Of a stretch of 29,914 nt of DNA, positions 21,001 through 29,914 are shown piece after piece. The DNA is taken from the NCBI RefSeq assembly GCF_001039355.2, contig NW_019775785.1:183723-213636 (forward strand), in the 5' to 3' direction. How positions within the stretch are numbered: the stretch's first letter is position 1; each line of letters opens with the position of its first letter. The notes under the pieces were generated by a model. The model did no database searches. It worked only from the letters and a program-made list of their open reading frames with translations, and had not been told where the DNA came from. The DNA comes from Lingula anatina. Lineage: Eukaryota > Brachiopoda > Lingulata > Lingulida > Lingulidae. The position numbers were made by a program, and so were the translations under genes.

Positions 21001-21663
21001 ATGTAATGGCGGAATATTTTGAACCAAGGCCAGTCACGGGTATCGCAGTGAACGCATCTCCAGACCCCTGTTCCTGATTCAGGCCATACAGTGAAATGGG
21101 TTGGGTTGACATGACGTGAATACCCTTGCTTTCCACCTGACTGCCTGTGGCTTTGAAGTTCGCTGGTATGGAGACTCTCACACTCTGTCCCCTTGCTACC
21201 TGTGCTGTTTTACGAAAATTGGTATCTTGTTTCGGAGCTGTGACAGTGACTTCTGCCGGTGTGTTAGACCCAGTCGTCATGTACAGGTACATATCACGAC
21301 CATCACCATAATCATTGTCCATAAATCCTACATAAAATTCGGTCCCCTCGTTGCTAAAGGATGCTAAAATATAATATTAAAATACACAGAGTGAATACTG
21401 ATATATGTTTAACCCCTATAAAGCAATGGGGCTGTGGAAACATAAACACATAGTATTAAGGTTTCAGAATGACATTACAGTAAGCATGAGATAAACCAAA
21501 ACACGTATTTTACTTAACATTATAAAATGCAAAGAAATAATTTAATGAAAAATAAAATAATAGAATCATAATGAAGACATTGGTACTTGTGATAAAGCAT
21601 ACCTGATGCTAGGTTTCCTAGACATATTAAAACAACCAAAATCCCAAAATGAAGGTTCGTCAT
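11779..21663 (-). CDS. IgGFc-binding/TSP1/multi-EB-module single-pass receptor (14 coding exons)
   Basis: Exons, 5' to 3' on the minus strand: 21663-21603, 21363-20093, 19878-19779, 19529-19482, 19265-19086, 18878-18756, 18373-17969, 16930-16529, 16353-15955, 15542-15141, 14959-14552, 13616-13197, 12815-12405, 12098-11779. All have GT-AG borders, every phase agrees, and the total is 4950 nt (1649 aa plus stop). Architecture: signal peptide 1-20; IgGFc-binding N-terminal domain 21-444; two acidic DxDG-type loops 445-493; TSP1 494-553; one Cys-rich module 554-594; 21 EB modules 595-1543; membrane helix 1550-1572; 77-residue tail with NPVY at 1632-1635. The domains are extracellular adhesion or ligand-binding types, and NPxY motifs usually recruit PTB or clathrin adaptors. 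A cell-surface endocytic or recognition receptor is inferred; the ligand is unknown. I recognise the domains but not a named gene. Confidence 0.9.
12405..12815 (-). CDS. Receptor exon 13: three EB modules
   Basis: 411 nt, phase 1 to phase 1. Three six-cysteine modules begin at DDACSIPEDC, DDNCTVNADC and KNCDKPADC, each ending in a CxCxxGY segment. The donor is A|GTGAGT, unlike the other EB exons, and leads straight to the membrane exon. Confidence 0.88.
13197..13616 (-). CDS. Receptor exon 12: three EB modules
   Basis: 420 nt, phase 1 to phase 1, acceptor TATTTTAG, donor C|GTAGGC. The modules start at NDPCQSTGEC, NDTCETPRS and GSPCSTNNDC. The first module has a slightly longer loop (ECRDNGGNKRC). 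The intron start (GTAGGCATATT...) nearly matches that of exon 9. Confidence 0.88.
14094..14529. repeat. Perfect 218-bp tandem duplication (two copies)
   Basis: 14094-14311 and 14312-14529 read identically base for base, including an eight-A run and a TTTTTTAAAAAAAA tract. It lies wholly in the intron after receptor exon 11. There is no N here. Identity this high implies a very recent duplication or an assembly duplication. Confidence 0.9.
14552..14959 (-). CDS. Receptor exon 11: three EB modules
   Basis: 408 nt, phase 1 to phase 1, acceptor CATTGCAG, donor C|GTAGGC. The modules start at GDNCTSVADC, GDPCELAQST and DGPCLTNTDC. The third lacks the usual Ile-Gly-Asp linker and begins directly after CIK. 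The perfect 218-bp intronic duplication starts 22 bases beyond this donor. Confidence 0.88.
15141..15542 (-). CDS. Receptor exon 10: three EB modules
   Basis: 402 nt, phase 1 to phase 1, acceptor TAATTTCAG, donor C|GTAGGC. I translated this exon by hand: the modules start at GDQCQNALDC, GDPCTNQQHC and DATCNRSVDC, with no stop in frame. It has no in-frame ATG near its start, so simple ATG-based searches can miss it. Confidence 0.87.
15659..15836. mobile_element. Degenerate hAT-like MITE in a receptor intron
   Basis: The left end CACAGGCGGATAC and the reverse complement of the right end CACTGGTGGATCC match with a few mismatches, and resemble the CAGGGGCGGATCC ends of the intact element at 24933. 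No clear target duplication is seen, so the call is tentative. Confidence 0.4.
15955..16353 (-). CDS. Receptor exon 9: three EB modules
   Basis: 399 nt, phase 1 to phase 1, acceptor GATTTTCAG, donor C|GTAGGC. The modules start at GDTCQMDLDC, GDSCSDTNQC and HSCSADTDC. Six cysteines per module, with CxCxxGY in the second and third. Confidence 0.88.
16529..16930 (-). CDS. Receptor exon 8: three EB modules
   Basis: 402 nt, phase 1 to phase 1, acceptor CTGTTTCAG, donor C|GTAGGC. The modules start at GDTCQLDEDC, GDTCSSSSNG and TSCIVQEDC. The second has a Ser-rich insertion encoded by a GCA/GCT-rich stretch (16777-16796), possibly repeat-driven. Confidence 0.88.
17393..17452. repeat. Two-copy tandem repeat, 30-bp period
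   Basis: Two copies of a unit containing GGTACAT and TGGTTGGACCTA follow each other with a 30-base period and three mismatches, within the intron between receptor exons 7 and 8. Confidence 0.7.
17969..18373 (-). CDS. Receptor exon 7: three EB modules
   Basis: 405 nt, phase 1 to phase 1, acceptor GCATTACAG, donor C|GTAAGT. The modules start at GDTCVLSTDC, GDACTSTDQC and GDSCSTDGDC. It is the first of the seven triple-module exons in the transcript. Confidence 0.88.
18756..18878 (-). CDS. Receptor exon 6: single Cys-rich module
   Basis: 123 nt, phase 1 to phase 1, acceptor TTTTATAG, donor C|GTGAGT. It encodes one six-cysteine module (ECDPAAAVSC ... CECEPGY ... QCVK), about one third the size of the EB exons that follow. 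It may represent the original single-module unit. Confidence 0.82.
19086..19265 (-). CDS. Receptor exon 5: thrombospondin type 1 repeat
   Basis: 180 nt, phase 1 to phase 1. The peptide NWGSWGSWEACSVTC continues through SRRRQC and LACPTD to CSLQRCP. It has the WxxWxxW ladder, CSVTC and six cysteines of a canonical TSP1 domain. The Trp motif is a usual C-mannosylation site, and GAG or matrix binding is common for the family. Confidence 0.93.
19482..19878 (-). CDS. Receptor exons 3-4: acidic DxDG linker
   Basis: Exons 19878-19779 (100 nt) and 19529-19482 (48 nt). Each encodes one acidic loop: VDEDCDGRVDEE and DDGDGKVDEDLS. Both resemble the metal-binding D-x-D-x-DG loops that often follow IgGFc-type N-terminal domains in invertebrate proteins. 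Calcium binding is inferred from the pattern. Phase runs 0 to 1, then 1 to 1. Confidence 0.85.
20093..21363 (-). CDS. Receptor exon 2: IgGFc-binding-protein N-terminal domain
   Basis: A single 1271-nt exon, acceptor TATATTTTAG, donor TTG|GTGAGT, encodes about 424 residues. Family hallmarks are the opening GTEFYVGFMDN, PISLYGLNQ near the first third, a long repeat of beta-rich segments such as GYAVFTVTMSRYQTLHL, IAVFSGSK, and LTPYDAWGKEFLISAP. This domain occurs at the N terminus of mammalian FCGBP and in many invertebrate secreted or membrane proteins; Fc binding itself should not be assumed outside mammals. Almost no cysteines are seen, consistent with a beta-sandwich domain. Confidence 0.92.
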
Positions 21664-21690
21664 AATGATTGGTTAAGGAGAAATCGCAAT
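21603..21690 (-). CDS. Receptor exon 1 (coding): signal peptide, with 5' UTR 21664-21690
   Basis: The acceptor TTTCTGTTTCAG ends at 21691, so at least one non-coding exon lies further upstream. The ATG is at 21663-21661, preceded by an in-frame TAA in the same exon, which fixes the start. The peptide MTNLHFGILVVLICLGNLAS is a clear signal sequence. The donor is CATCAG|GTATGC in phase 1, and the split codon G|CA gives Ala. Confidence 0.88.
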
Positions 21691-24600
21691 CTGAAACAGA
21701 AATACAACCCGTCTCATAAAACCAATCTAATCTGTTTGGCTTCAAAGTGTTGGTACGTATAGAAAGGACGACGCTTTCAAGGTGCGGTATACTCTTGTAT
21801 ATCCTTCTCACTATAGACTAAATATCTAAAATTCAAAGAAGTCATGTAAAGCATTAATGAAAAGTATAATGTTAATCGCCCATTAAGAAATTAATTTAAA
21901 AAAAAAAGAGGAAACAAAGGAAAGGTATTACTAGATACACATTGTAATCTCTCACGTCCACACTAGTCTACTTATCCTAACAGTAGAGCATATTGAATAG
22001 GGAATTGTCTAAAATGGAAAGCCCTATGCGCCACGAACTTCACTCAGAAAGACTAATCCATATAATAATGTAGAGGACACGTCAAGCTAAGTGCGTTTGT
22101 ATACCGTTATAATGACAAGATAAACACAATTAGTTTACCCATGCAAATCGTATGGCTTTATTTTTTTAACAGTATTTTCATATGGATGTAAATACACGAG
22201 GAACTTACAGAAGCAAAATCGCAGCGCTGTTAAGGTTTAGCAACTTTATAGGAACATAAAGGAACGGTGCAAGTCTTTTGATTTTTAAAACATATGCCAA
22301 ACAAAAACAGAATGTTTCATAGTATTACCATAAAGTTACACCAACTTTTTTCGGTTTCGTAAACGTTTAACACTGTATTTGGTGGGTAACTGCTCCCCTC
22401 AGGATGACAGTACATAATGTGCAAAATGATATGTTCTCAAGGCAAAAATCCTGTACCCTTCGCTCTCAGATATATTTGTTGTCACATTTTTTCTGTGATA
22501 TTTTCTTTTTAATATATATGAAGTCATGGATTACTGTTTAAGTTACTGTCGTAAAGGGGAGCTATTCCATAAATGTGAATTACAATTGACTGGACTGTAT
22601 TTTTGATTATGAACTATTATTTTCAGATAGTTGAAAAATTCTTAGGATAGTTGGGTATTATTAAGTCGTCTGATTTACTACACAGTAACATGAAAAACAA
22701 AATCACAAAGTTATTCCTCCATCAACAGTAATGAGAGCAGACTTTTTTTGCTTTAATAATTGACTTGTCAACCGTACGTATGTTGGTGCACAGTTGGTCC
22801 CTATTCATCTCAGTATGAGGCATTAATTAAGTACAAGAGACGATCCTTAGAGTTTTGAAAAATCACAGTTCTAGATGCAGTGTCGCGCATTAGTGCTAAA
22901 AGTAAGGGATAAGCCCTGTGCGGAGGTAAATACCGGCTTCTGCCAAGTTCCCACTGTGAATACATTGTTAGACATAAAGAATATAATTGTCTCGGAAATA
23001 CAAAATGGACCATGGTGCGACCTGTTGAAGTACAGTGTAGCGGATTTAAAGGCTTTGTCTGACCAGTAAATAGTGCTGCAGTTCGCAACCATGGTTGTCT
23101 ATCACGTCAAAAGCTCCCGACTGGAGATTTAGTCCGTTTTTTTTTCTGGACTGAGTGAATTTAGTTTTTCACTCACGCTTATTTTCTCTCTTGCGTTCCA
23201 TTCTTAAGGTGGTTCCATTCCTTCAAATTTATACACAAACATCAACGTTGGAGATATGTTTTTATCAGTTTTGTTCTGAATCAGCTCAGGTAAAGTGACG
23301 TCTGTATTATTTATACATTAGGGCGACAATAGAATCAACATAAAGACTAACACTTTGGCGGATAAAAAAAGAATGGCGTAAGGTGACGGGTGATATAATT
23401 TTGTATTCCATCAACGCCTGGTATATAATATGAAAAACTACACAGTGAGCTTTTAAGTGGTTGCATTGTTATATCTATATACAGGTACGATGTGCAATGG
23501 ATATCTTTGTGAAATATGGTCCTTTGGGTCGAATGCATTATTAAACAGCTGAGAGGCATTTTGAGGAGGACTTTTCAAGAGAAACGGTACCTTGAATCTT
23601 GTAAAGTACATCACTTTAGAAACTTGAACGAATAGGAATTACAGTAAGAGTCGCTCAAATTTACAAATGATCAAACTTCAAGACTCGTGTGGTACTTTTC
23701 CCGATTCCATGCATCTTGAATTGTCACTCGTCGTGTGTGTGAAAAGAAATACTAAAGCCACAGTATTCGGACAAAACCAGAACTGTGAAATAACAAGAGA
23801 GCCATGACTGGAATAGATACAAAAGGTGGCGAGGATATATACAATAGATGGTCACAATGCCATATAGACTAAAGGGGGTTCAACACCTGACCGCGCTTAT
23901 ATTTCACTGATGCCTAAGTATTCTCAGAAAGGATGTAACAGCTACTGCTTGCATAACATTGTCCCGTACGACCCCATGTAGATCCACCTTTTATCGTCAA
24001 GTTATATGGTCATTTCACAGTTCAACACAGCTTCTGTCATAGGTTAGTTGGTGCGAAATTACCCCTCACTCCTAACCCCTTTTGCGTCCCAGGGCGCGCC
24101 GATGCAACCACGCCTGTATTGGCGAAGTGGAATGTAGGTATTACATAAACCACGCTCTTTAGCTTCACGCTGCGCTGAGCATTTTCAAACCTCATGGTCC
24201 TGAATCAATACATCGTAATAATAAGGGCAAATAAAAATAGTTTGCCTATGCATATTGTTTTCTGAAATAGGCCCGTGTTTTTAATTGCAAAACCTTAGGC
24301 TATATCTTTCCACGGATGGTTGTGGATTTGCATTGTTTATCTTATTTACTGTTGCAGACTGACGTAAAAATGCAATTTTCATGTGACAATTTAATTATTC
24401 AAATGTCTTTTTAAGCACAATGTTATGGTCCTCGTTCAATCTAACTTGTAAGAAAAAAATGCAAGAGGTGTTCTGTAAGAGAGACTGCTTATTTATCATA
24501 TACACCCTTGGAGCCACACGTAATTGTTTTGACCATCTTTCTAGAATTATTTTAAAAAATACAGATAAGTTAACAGTCATTAACTGACTTGGTCTCCCTC

Positions 24601-24926
24601 ATTTTTCATTGAGGAAACATTATAACTATTTGCTATTATTATAAACCAACCCGTAATAAATACTGGTTCGATTCATTGTTATAGTAATGGTTTAAAATAT
24701 TATATAAAAAGCGTTTCTTGGTGAAGCCACTCTGTAAATCAACTACACTAACCATGAAAAGTCTGTGTGTTCATATTCTTGTGTATTCAGATTACAATGC
24801 TTTTAGCTCCGCCAGTATAATTTTGGGATTAAGGTTATAATGAGGGAAAGGGTCCATTTAAAGTTCTAATGGATCTCATTACCAACCAATACATTTGCGT
24901 TAGTGTGAACACTAACTCGGTTTACA
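21691..24926. other. Probable 5' UTR intron of the receptor gene, no coding exon seen
   Basis: Since the coding exon starts at an acceptor, the minus-strand transcript must extend into this stretch. No signal peptide, domain or splice-bounded frame is recognised on either strand. Short frames at 22810-23092 have no convincing resemblance. Confidence 0.45.
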
Positions 24927-24932
24927 AGCTTA

Positions 24933-25092
24933 CAGGGGCGGATCCAGAGATATATTCCGACAGTCTTCCAAATTTTTCTTTGTTGATCTATCCTTAATTT
25001 TTGACCGTCTTCCGACAGAAAAAATTAAATACCTGTCAATATAAACTTGAAAATCTGACCGTCTTCCAGAAGACGGCCTGAATCCGCCCCTG
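24933..25092. mobile_element. 160-bp MITE with CAGGGGCGGAT ends
   Basis: The left end CAGGGGCGGATCCAG and the right end, reverse complemented, CAGGGGCGGATTCAG are inverted repeats with one mismatch. AGCTTA flanks both sides (24927-24932 and 25093-25098) as a direct duplication. Inside, GACCGTCTTCC-like words recur. There is no coding capacity. The terminal sequence is typical of non-autonomous hAT-type elements in marine invertebrates; the superfamily is inferred, since hAT normally makes 8-bp duplications. Confidence 0.8.
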
Positions 25093-25099
25093 AGCTTAA

Positions 25100-26378
25100 A
25101 CTACATGAAGGATGAACATATCTTACAGTCACAACGTGCAAATATACACAACCATTTTTTATATAGATTTAATGCCACTTTGATTGATATTCTGCGTATT
25201 TTGGTCCGCTTTAGCAGAGCTAATCCATATGGATGTTAAGTCGCCTTTCAGCCATGGCTGTAAATGAAAGGTGCAACTGCGCATGTCAGAAACCACGGAT
25301 GGTGGGTAATTCTGACATATTTTCTTAATGTGCTAAATTAACGGCACGTACCAGGGGTTGTCTACCGCTCAAGGGTGAAAACTAGCTAAATATTTAGTCA
25401 TTTTCACCCGACTTAATAAGAACTGAATTTAATTTGTAGGGGGATATGAGTGTACATTAGTCATGGCTCTGTACACACCTGAGGGTGGGATGGCCGTCTG
25501 ACCACGCCCAGTCTTAGTCTTAGTGATTAACGTCTTACTCCCTTCCCTGTTTTCCCTGACCTACACGTTGACCATGAGTTGGTTGTTTAGTTGTTATCCA
25601 TATTAAGAAACCCTTCGAACTCAAACTTGTCACAAGCATGCTCTCGAAGGTGATTATGGCGTCGACATATGGCATTTCCCCCCACCAGCTAAGACTGACA
25701 AGTGAGTCCACGAGGATAGCAATTACCTGAGCCATAATATCATGCTGTACTTTAAGTATCAGACAGACAGTGTAATAGATGGATGCACCGACGTTTTCTT
25801 TTTCTATGTACAAAACGATCGAAACCGTGATTAAGTAACTATTTGGATGACGGGGCATGTAAGGTGAAAGGAGTTCCGTATGCATGTAAAACTTAAGCCT
25901 GCAAGCGGCCTACCCATGATATACGGGTGGAATTGATATAAAAAAGTCTTACCTGTCCGCACTCTTGTACTCCTATCATCTTAACTAGATAGATCTTTAA
26001 AAACTAGTTTTGTCAACTCTGCAGAATCTGCTGTTTCATAACTGGTTCCCGCGAAATAAGGCATAAGGGTGGGTCCCACATTAACTTATTCCTTAAAGTC
26101 TTAGTTAAATAACAACACTAGGTAAATCATTTACATCATTCAATTAATGAAACTGCGAAACAGGTTAATAAGTTGAAATTAAGCAACTTACCTCCCCCGA
26201 GAAGCGTCTTTTCGCCTAGTTTTTCCGACCTGTGTAACTGGGTGTGCGACCTGGTTAGATTATCTTTCTACTAGGGTGTATTCAATGTGGAGTTTCGATT
26301 GTTAAACAATATCCCAGTAGCACTTGCGCGGCCTTTTGTTAAAAGAGCTTGGGTGACAAATACGCAGCACCGAGCTCG
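25100..26378. other. Non-coding flank with candidate 5' UTR exon donors of the receptor gene
   Basis: No protein-coding exon is recognised. On the minus strand two strong donors occur: CGGACAG|GTAAGA with the exon ending at 25953, and GGGGGAG|GTAAGT with the exon ending at 26192. Either could be the end of a non-coding first exon spliced to the acceptor at 21691. A 116-codon minus frame at 25535-25885 has no recognisable domain. Confidence 0.35.
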
Positions 26379-27380
26379 CAATAGTCGTATTGATCCTTTT
26401 CTATTCAAGTAGTAGCCAGGCCGCTTTAGAATGGCGTTCGCTATTTAAGCGTGTGTATTGGGGTGTGGTGGGAAACTCGCTTCACGCAGAAACCAACCTG
26501 CTCCCGTCCTATTTAGACACTAAAAGTCTACAGGTGATTATACCTGTTTAGATCTAGGTGCTTCCTTTAAGTATTTTCGCTCGCGGGGGATGGTTACGCC
26601 GTGCATTGAGTACAAAAGAAAACTATTTTTCAGGAATTCTTTTGTTTACCTAAAAATAAAAAGGTAACATAGGCGTGCCCTCGGTCTAGGCAAGGAAATC
26701 TACCAATGAGAAATAAGCGTTGACATGATGACTGGTGCAGTCACAATAACATCAGGTGACGCATTTTTTTTAACATGTTATGAAAGCTATGAGGATTGTG
26801 AAATATGACTACAATGCTTCAAGTTATTAATCCGACTGACAGGATTATTCTGCGTACCGGTCAGGAATTAGGACCACCNCAATAGTCGTATTGATCCTTT
26901 TCTATTCAAGTAGTAGCCAGGCCGCTTTAGAATGGCGTTCGCTATTTAAGCGTGTGTATTGGGGTGTGGTGGGAAACTCGCTTCACGCAGAAACCAACCT
27001 GCTCCCGTCCTATTTAGACACTAAAAGTCTACAGGTGATTATACCTGTTTAGATCTAGGTGCTTCCTTTAAGTATTTTCGCTCGCGGGGGATGGTTACGC
27101 CGTGCATTGAGTACAAAAGAAAACTATTTTTCAGGAATTCTTTTGTTTACCTAAAAATAAAAAAGGTAACATAGGCGTGCCCTCGGTCTAGGCAAGGAAA
27201 TCTACCAATGAGAAATAAGCGTTGACATGATGACTGGTGCAGTCATCATAACATCAGGTGACGCATTTTTATGAACAAGTTATGAAAGCTATGAGGATTG
27301 TGAAACATGACTACAATGCTTCAAGTTATTAATCCGACTGACGGGATTATTCTGCGTACCGGTCAGGAATTAGGACCACC
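26379..27380. repeat. Duplicated 500-bp segment flanking an N: probable unmerged alleles
   Basis: 26379-26878 and 26880-27380 are about 98% identical. The first copy ends exactly before the N at 26879 and the second begins right after it. Differences include a one-base homopolymer change and scattered substitutions (for example CACAATAAC versus CATCATAAC). This is the pattern of two haplotype contigs placed end to end. There is no coding content in the unit. Confidence 0.88.
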
Positions 27381-29914
27381 TATTTGCGTATTATACTTAT
27401 TAGATTAATCTAATTGCTGATTATTCATTTTATTACTCTGACTTGCGTAAATGTAAAAAGGGTGTTACTATGTTCTGCTCATTTGCTTTGGAATATTTCA
27501 ATATCTTTTTTAATTTCTGATACTAATTAAAAAATGTGAGCATTAAGGAAAATATTTTATTACTTAATATTTATATACGTAAATGCATATGTCCCCATCA
27601 TTTTGTCTGGTGTTGGGGCGAGTTAAGCTCTATATTCTTTCTTTGAAAATAATTAACAAAATGCCCAATTTACCATATACTTGGTCAACAAAATAATTCT
27701 TTCCTCAACTGTCACTTTTTTATTATTTCATAAACATGCAATTTGTCTTGAGAATAGCGAGTTTGGTTTTAGAGTAGGTACTGAGGCGTTATTTTCGTCT
27801 CTCTACAGTCATTTTCAATACTGTAAAAATGAGAATTCAATACAGTTGATCACAGAGAACGAGTGAGGGACATTTATCGCATCTCCATATCAGGGCATCA
27901 ATTTAATTTCCTGCGAGAACGGAAGAAATCTGCATTAGAAAGATCCCGTTTGATTTCTCATGGATTGATGTCGACTAAAAGAATTGAGGCTAAACGAATA
28001 CCTTTACCAGTCAAAATATAGAATGTTAGATAATGATATAAATTGTGTAGATATTTTGTTCGTATAAGGTTTGATAAAATATTTTCATGCTTTATTTTTC
28101 TATTTGTTTATTTTTAGTTATTCACTTTGTATTTTGCCGGTGTCATTGATGAGTACAAATACAATGGCATTTATCAACATCAACGCTTACGATTCACCAC
28201 CACACCTTCATGTTCTAAACTGAAATACCCCCTTGCACATCATTTACAACACGGCATTTCTACATTTGACTTAGGCAAAATAAAAGGTTACATGTATTCA
28301 TTACATTGTCGCTTTACGTAAAACTGGTTTTGGAGTTTTATGGTGTTTTGGAGAGCAAACAGTGTCCTTTGATATGGTTTATAACTATCAATATCAAAAT
28401 TCTAATTTCAAGAAGGAAATATTGGTGTAATATATATTTCAGAAACCGAAGGGGGTGGTGGTCAGGACGCCCCTGCCCCCCTCCCCTCTAAATCTGCCAC
28501 TAGATTGATATCCACCGACGGAACGCGAATTACCTTTGGGTGTTGTATTTCTCCCATTAGTCACTCAGAAATCGATTTATTTACGAGTTTCGCATTTTCC
28601 TTTCAATGAGGTTGAGTGTGGCTTGTGGTACGCACTATCAATCCACTTGTGTGGATATGTACATGTACAGTTGTATAACCCTATGTACAGCTTTTAAAAC
28701 GAATTAAAACATCAACTCCTCAGTTATCTTTTTAGATGTGATGTTTTTTTTTTTTTTTTTTTTTTTACATATTGGAATACCGACCAAGCCTTGCTTTGCC
28801 TCACTGATTGCATTGTGTCCTGTTTTATCGGAATGTCACAAGACGACTGTTTAACGCCATGTTTGGATTTATAGTGTGGCTGTGTGATACCATACATACA
28901 AGGAAAAGTATATAACGTGGCTATCGTCTATGTGGCATTATCGTTGGAAGTTCATTCTGCCTCGAGAAAAGGGGAAAGCCGTTTGTGTTTTATTTTTTTT
29001 AGATATAGTTTCATCCGGGTAAATTGCAATGGCAATACAACTTTTGAATTTATTGTTTATTGACTTTATTTCTTTTCATATGACTTAGAAAGAGATAAGT
29101 ATGGAACTAAGCAAAGGAAATATAATTCAGCAATAGTTAAGGTTGTTTCATTTTGCCCATCGTGAAATAATTTCTTTTCTATACAAATTACAATATATAG
29201 CAATGCTTGTTAATAACATTATAATTTTGACTTGTGATATTAATTTTGCTCTTTTTCTCAAGTTAAAATTCACATTAAAAGATAGGAAACAGAAAGGTGA
29301 AGACAATTATTAATACCAGAGAAGGGGACGTTTTAATGAAATTAAGTCCAAAACCAAATTTATTTTGGGAAATACCCCTTCACTCTTATTCAAGGGTATA
29401 GAAAAGTCTACCAAGGACCGGTTAACTTCAAGTTATTGTGATTTTTATGTTTTCATGTTAATTTTGATGTTGTTAGTTTTGTGTCTGTCAACAAAGGCCT
29501 ATTTATATGTACATGCAGGACTCTGACTCATCTTGTCACACTGAGGCGTATGTCAATCAAAAGACGTTTTAATTTAAGGTTCTTTTTTTAATATTGTTCT
29601 GTTAAAATGATAACATTTAAAATGATACAGTTTATGACAGTTCTGACTTAGTAGTTTCAGCCCAAGAGAAAATATTTTCGCAATAATTCATGGTGTCATT
29701 CACCGGCGCAGTTCACCTTCTGGGGCAAGGCATAGGAATACAATGGTGAGGATTTTTTAAAAAGAGGTAAAAAAAATTCGAAAAATGTTATGATTCACGC
29801 ATGTCACATGTGAATGCTGCTGTTTTTGGGCATATGATTTCTAAGATGGGCTCTCCCACATATAGAATGGACATTAATTGAAATATGATTGCAGCTTTAG
29901 TTCATTTCCCTTTA
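27381..29914. other. Intergenic sequence, no gene seen
   Basis: AT-rich, with only short chance frames on both strands. A C-rich patch followed by AAATCTGCCACTAG near 28470-28502 resembles one end of a MITE, but no partner end was found. Confidence 0.5.
28744..28766. repeat. Poly-T tract
   Basis: Twenty-three consecutive T. It could be the tail of a reverse-strand retro-insertion, but no LINE or SINE body is recognisable beside it. Confidence 0.8.

Noticed and set aside
22871-23092. Minus-strand frame containing IYWSD, suggestive of an LDLR YWTD repeat
   Set aside because: Only one short match, no neighbouring blades, and no continuing splice-bounded frame; a plus-strand frame of equal length overlaps.
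25535-25885. 116-codon minus-strand frame with hydrophobic stretches
   Set aside because: No domain, no clear splice sites and no partner exons; length is attainable by chance in this window.

Overview
The window is nuclear DNA from an invertebrate animal. Genes are split by GT-AG introns, the DNA is AT-rich, short non-autonomous DNA transposons and a CR1/L2-type LINE are present, and the gene content is metazoan (an MDM2 homologue; a TSP1/EB-module surface protein). A marine animal such as an ambulacrarian, lancelet or mollusc fits, but the species cannot be fixed from the sequence. Three single N characters (6859, 10208, 26879) appear to be contig joins; two are flanked by near-identical duplicated sequence, which looks like unmerged alleles.

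Positions 1-1245 (+) hold the 3' end of an adenylate-forming acyl-CoA synthetase, cut by the window edge. Positions 1246-2800 are intergenic, with a 362-bp TA-flanked MITE and a near-perfect CTCF-type motif. From about 2800 to 9330 (+) lies a complete MDM2/MDM4-type p53 regulator and E3 ubiquitin ligase. It has a 5' non-coding exon and eight coding exons (678 codons if the N at 6859 is spurious). Two SWIB exons match the vertebrate MDM2 exon sizes of 75 and 134 nt. There is a basic NLS, SUMO-related motifs and a C-terminal RING. One intron carries a 5'-truncated, internally deleted LINE.

The minus strand from 21690 down to 11779 holds the most striking locus. It is one gene of 14 coding exons whose lengths sum to exactly 4950 nt (1649 aa). 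The order is signal peptide, IgGFc-binding-protein N-terminal domain, two short acidic calcium-loop-like exons, a TSP1 repeat, one single Cys-rich module, seven consecutive three-module EB exons (21 modules), one transmembrane helix, and a cytoplasmic tail with an NPVY motif. All exons from the first acidic one onward end in phase 1, and the seven EB exons are clearly tandem duplicates; five share the unusual donor GTAGGC. It looks like a large endocytic or adhesive, possibly immune, surface receptor.

Positions 21691-29914 contain no recognisable coding gene. They probably hold the 5' UTR introns and upstream flank of the receptor gene, one 160-bp MITE, a 500-bp unmerged duplication and low-complexity tracts. 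The three genes show no evident functional link; this is ordinary animal gene neighbourhood, not an operon.
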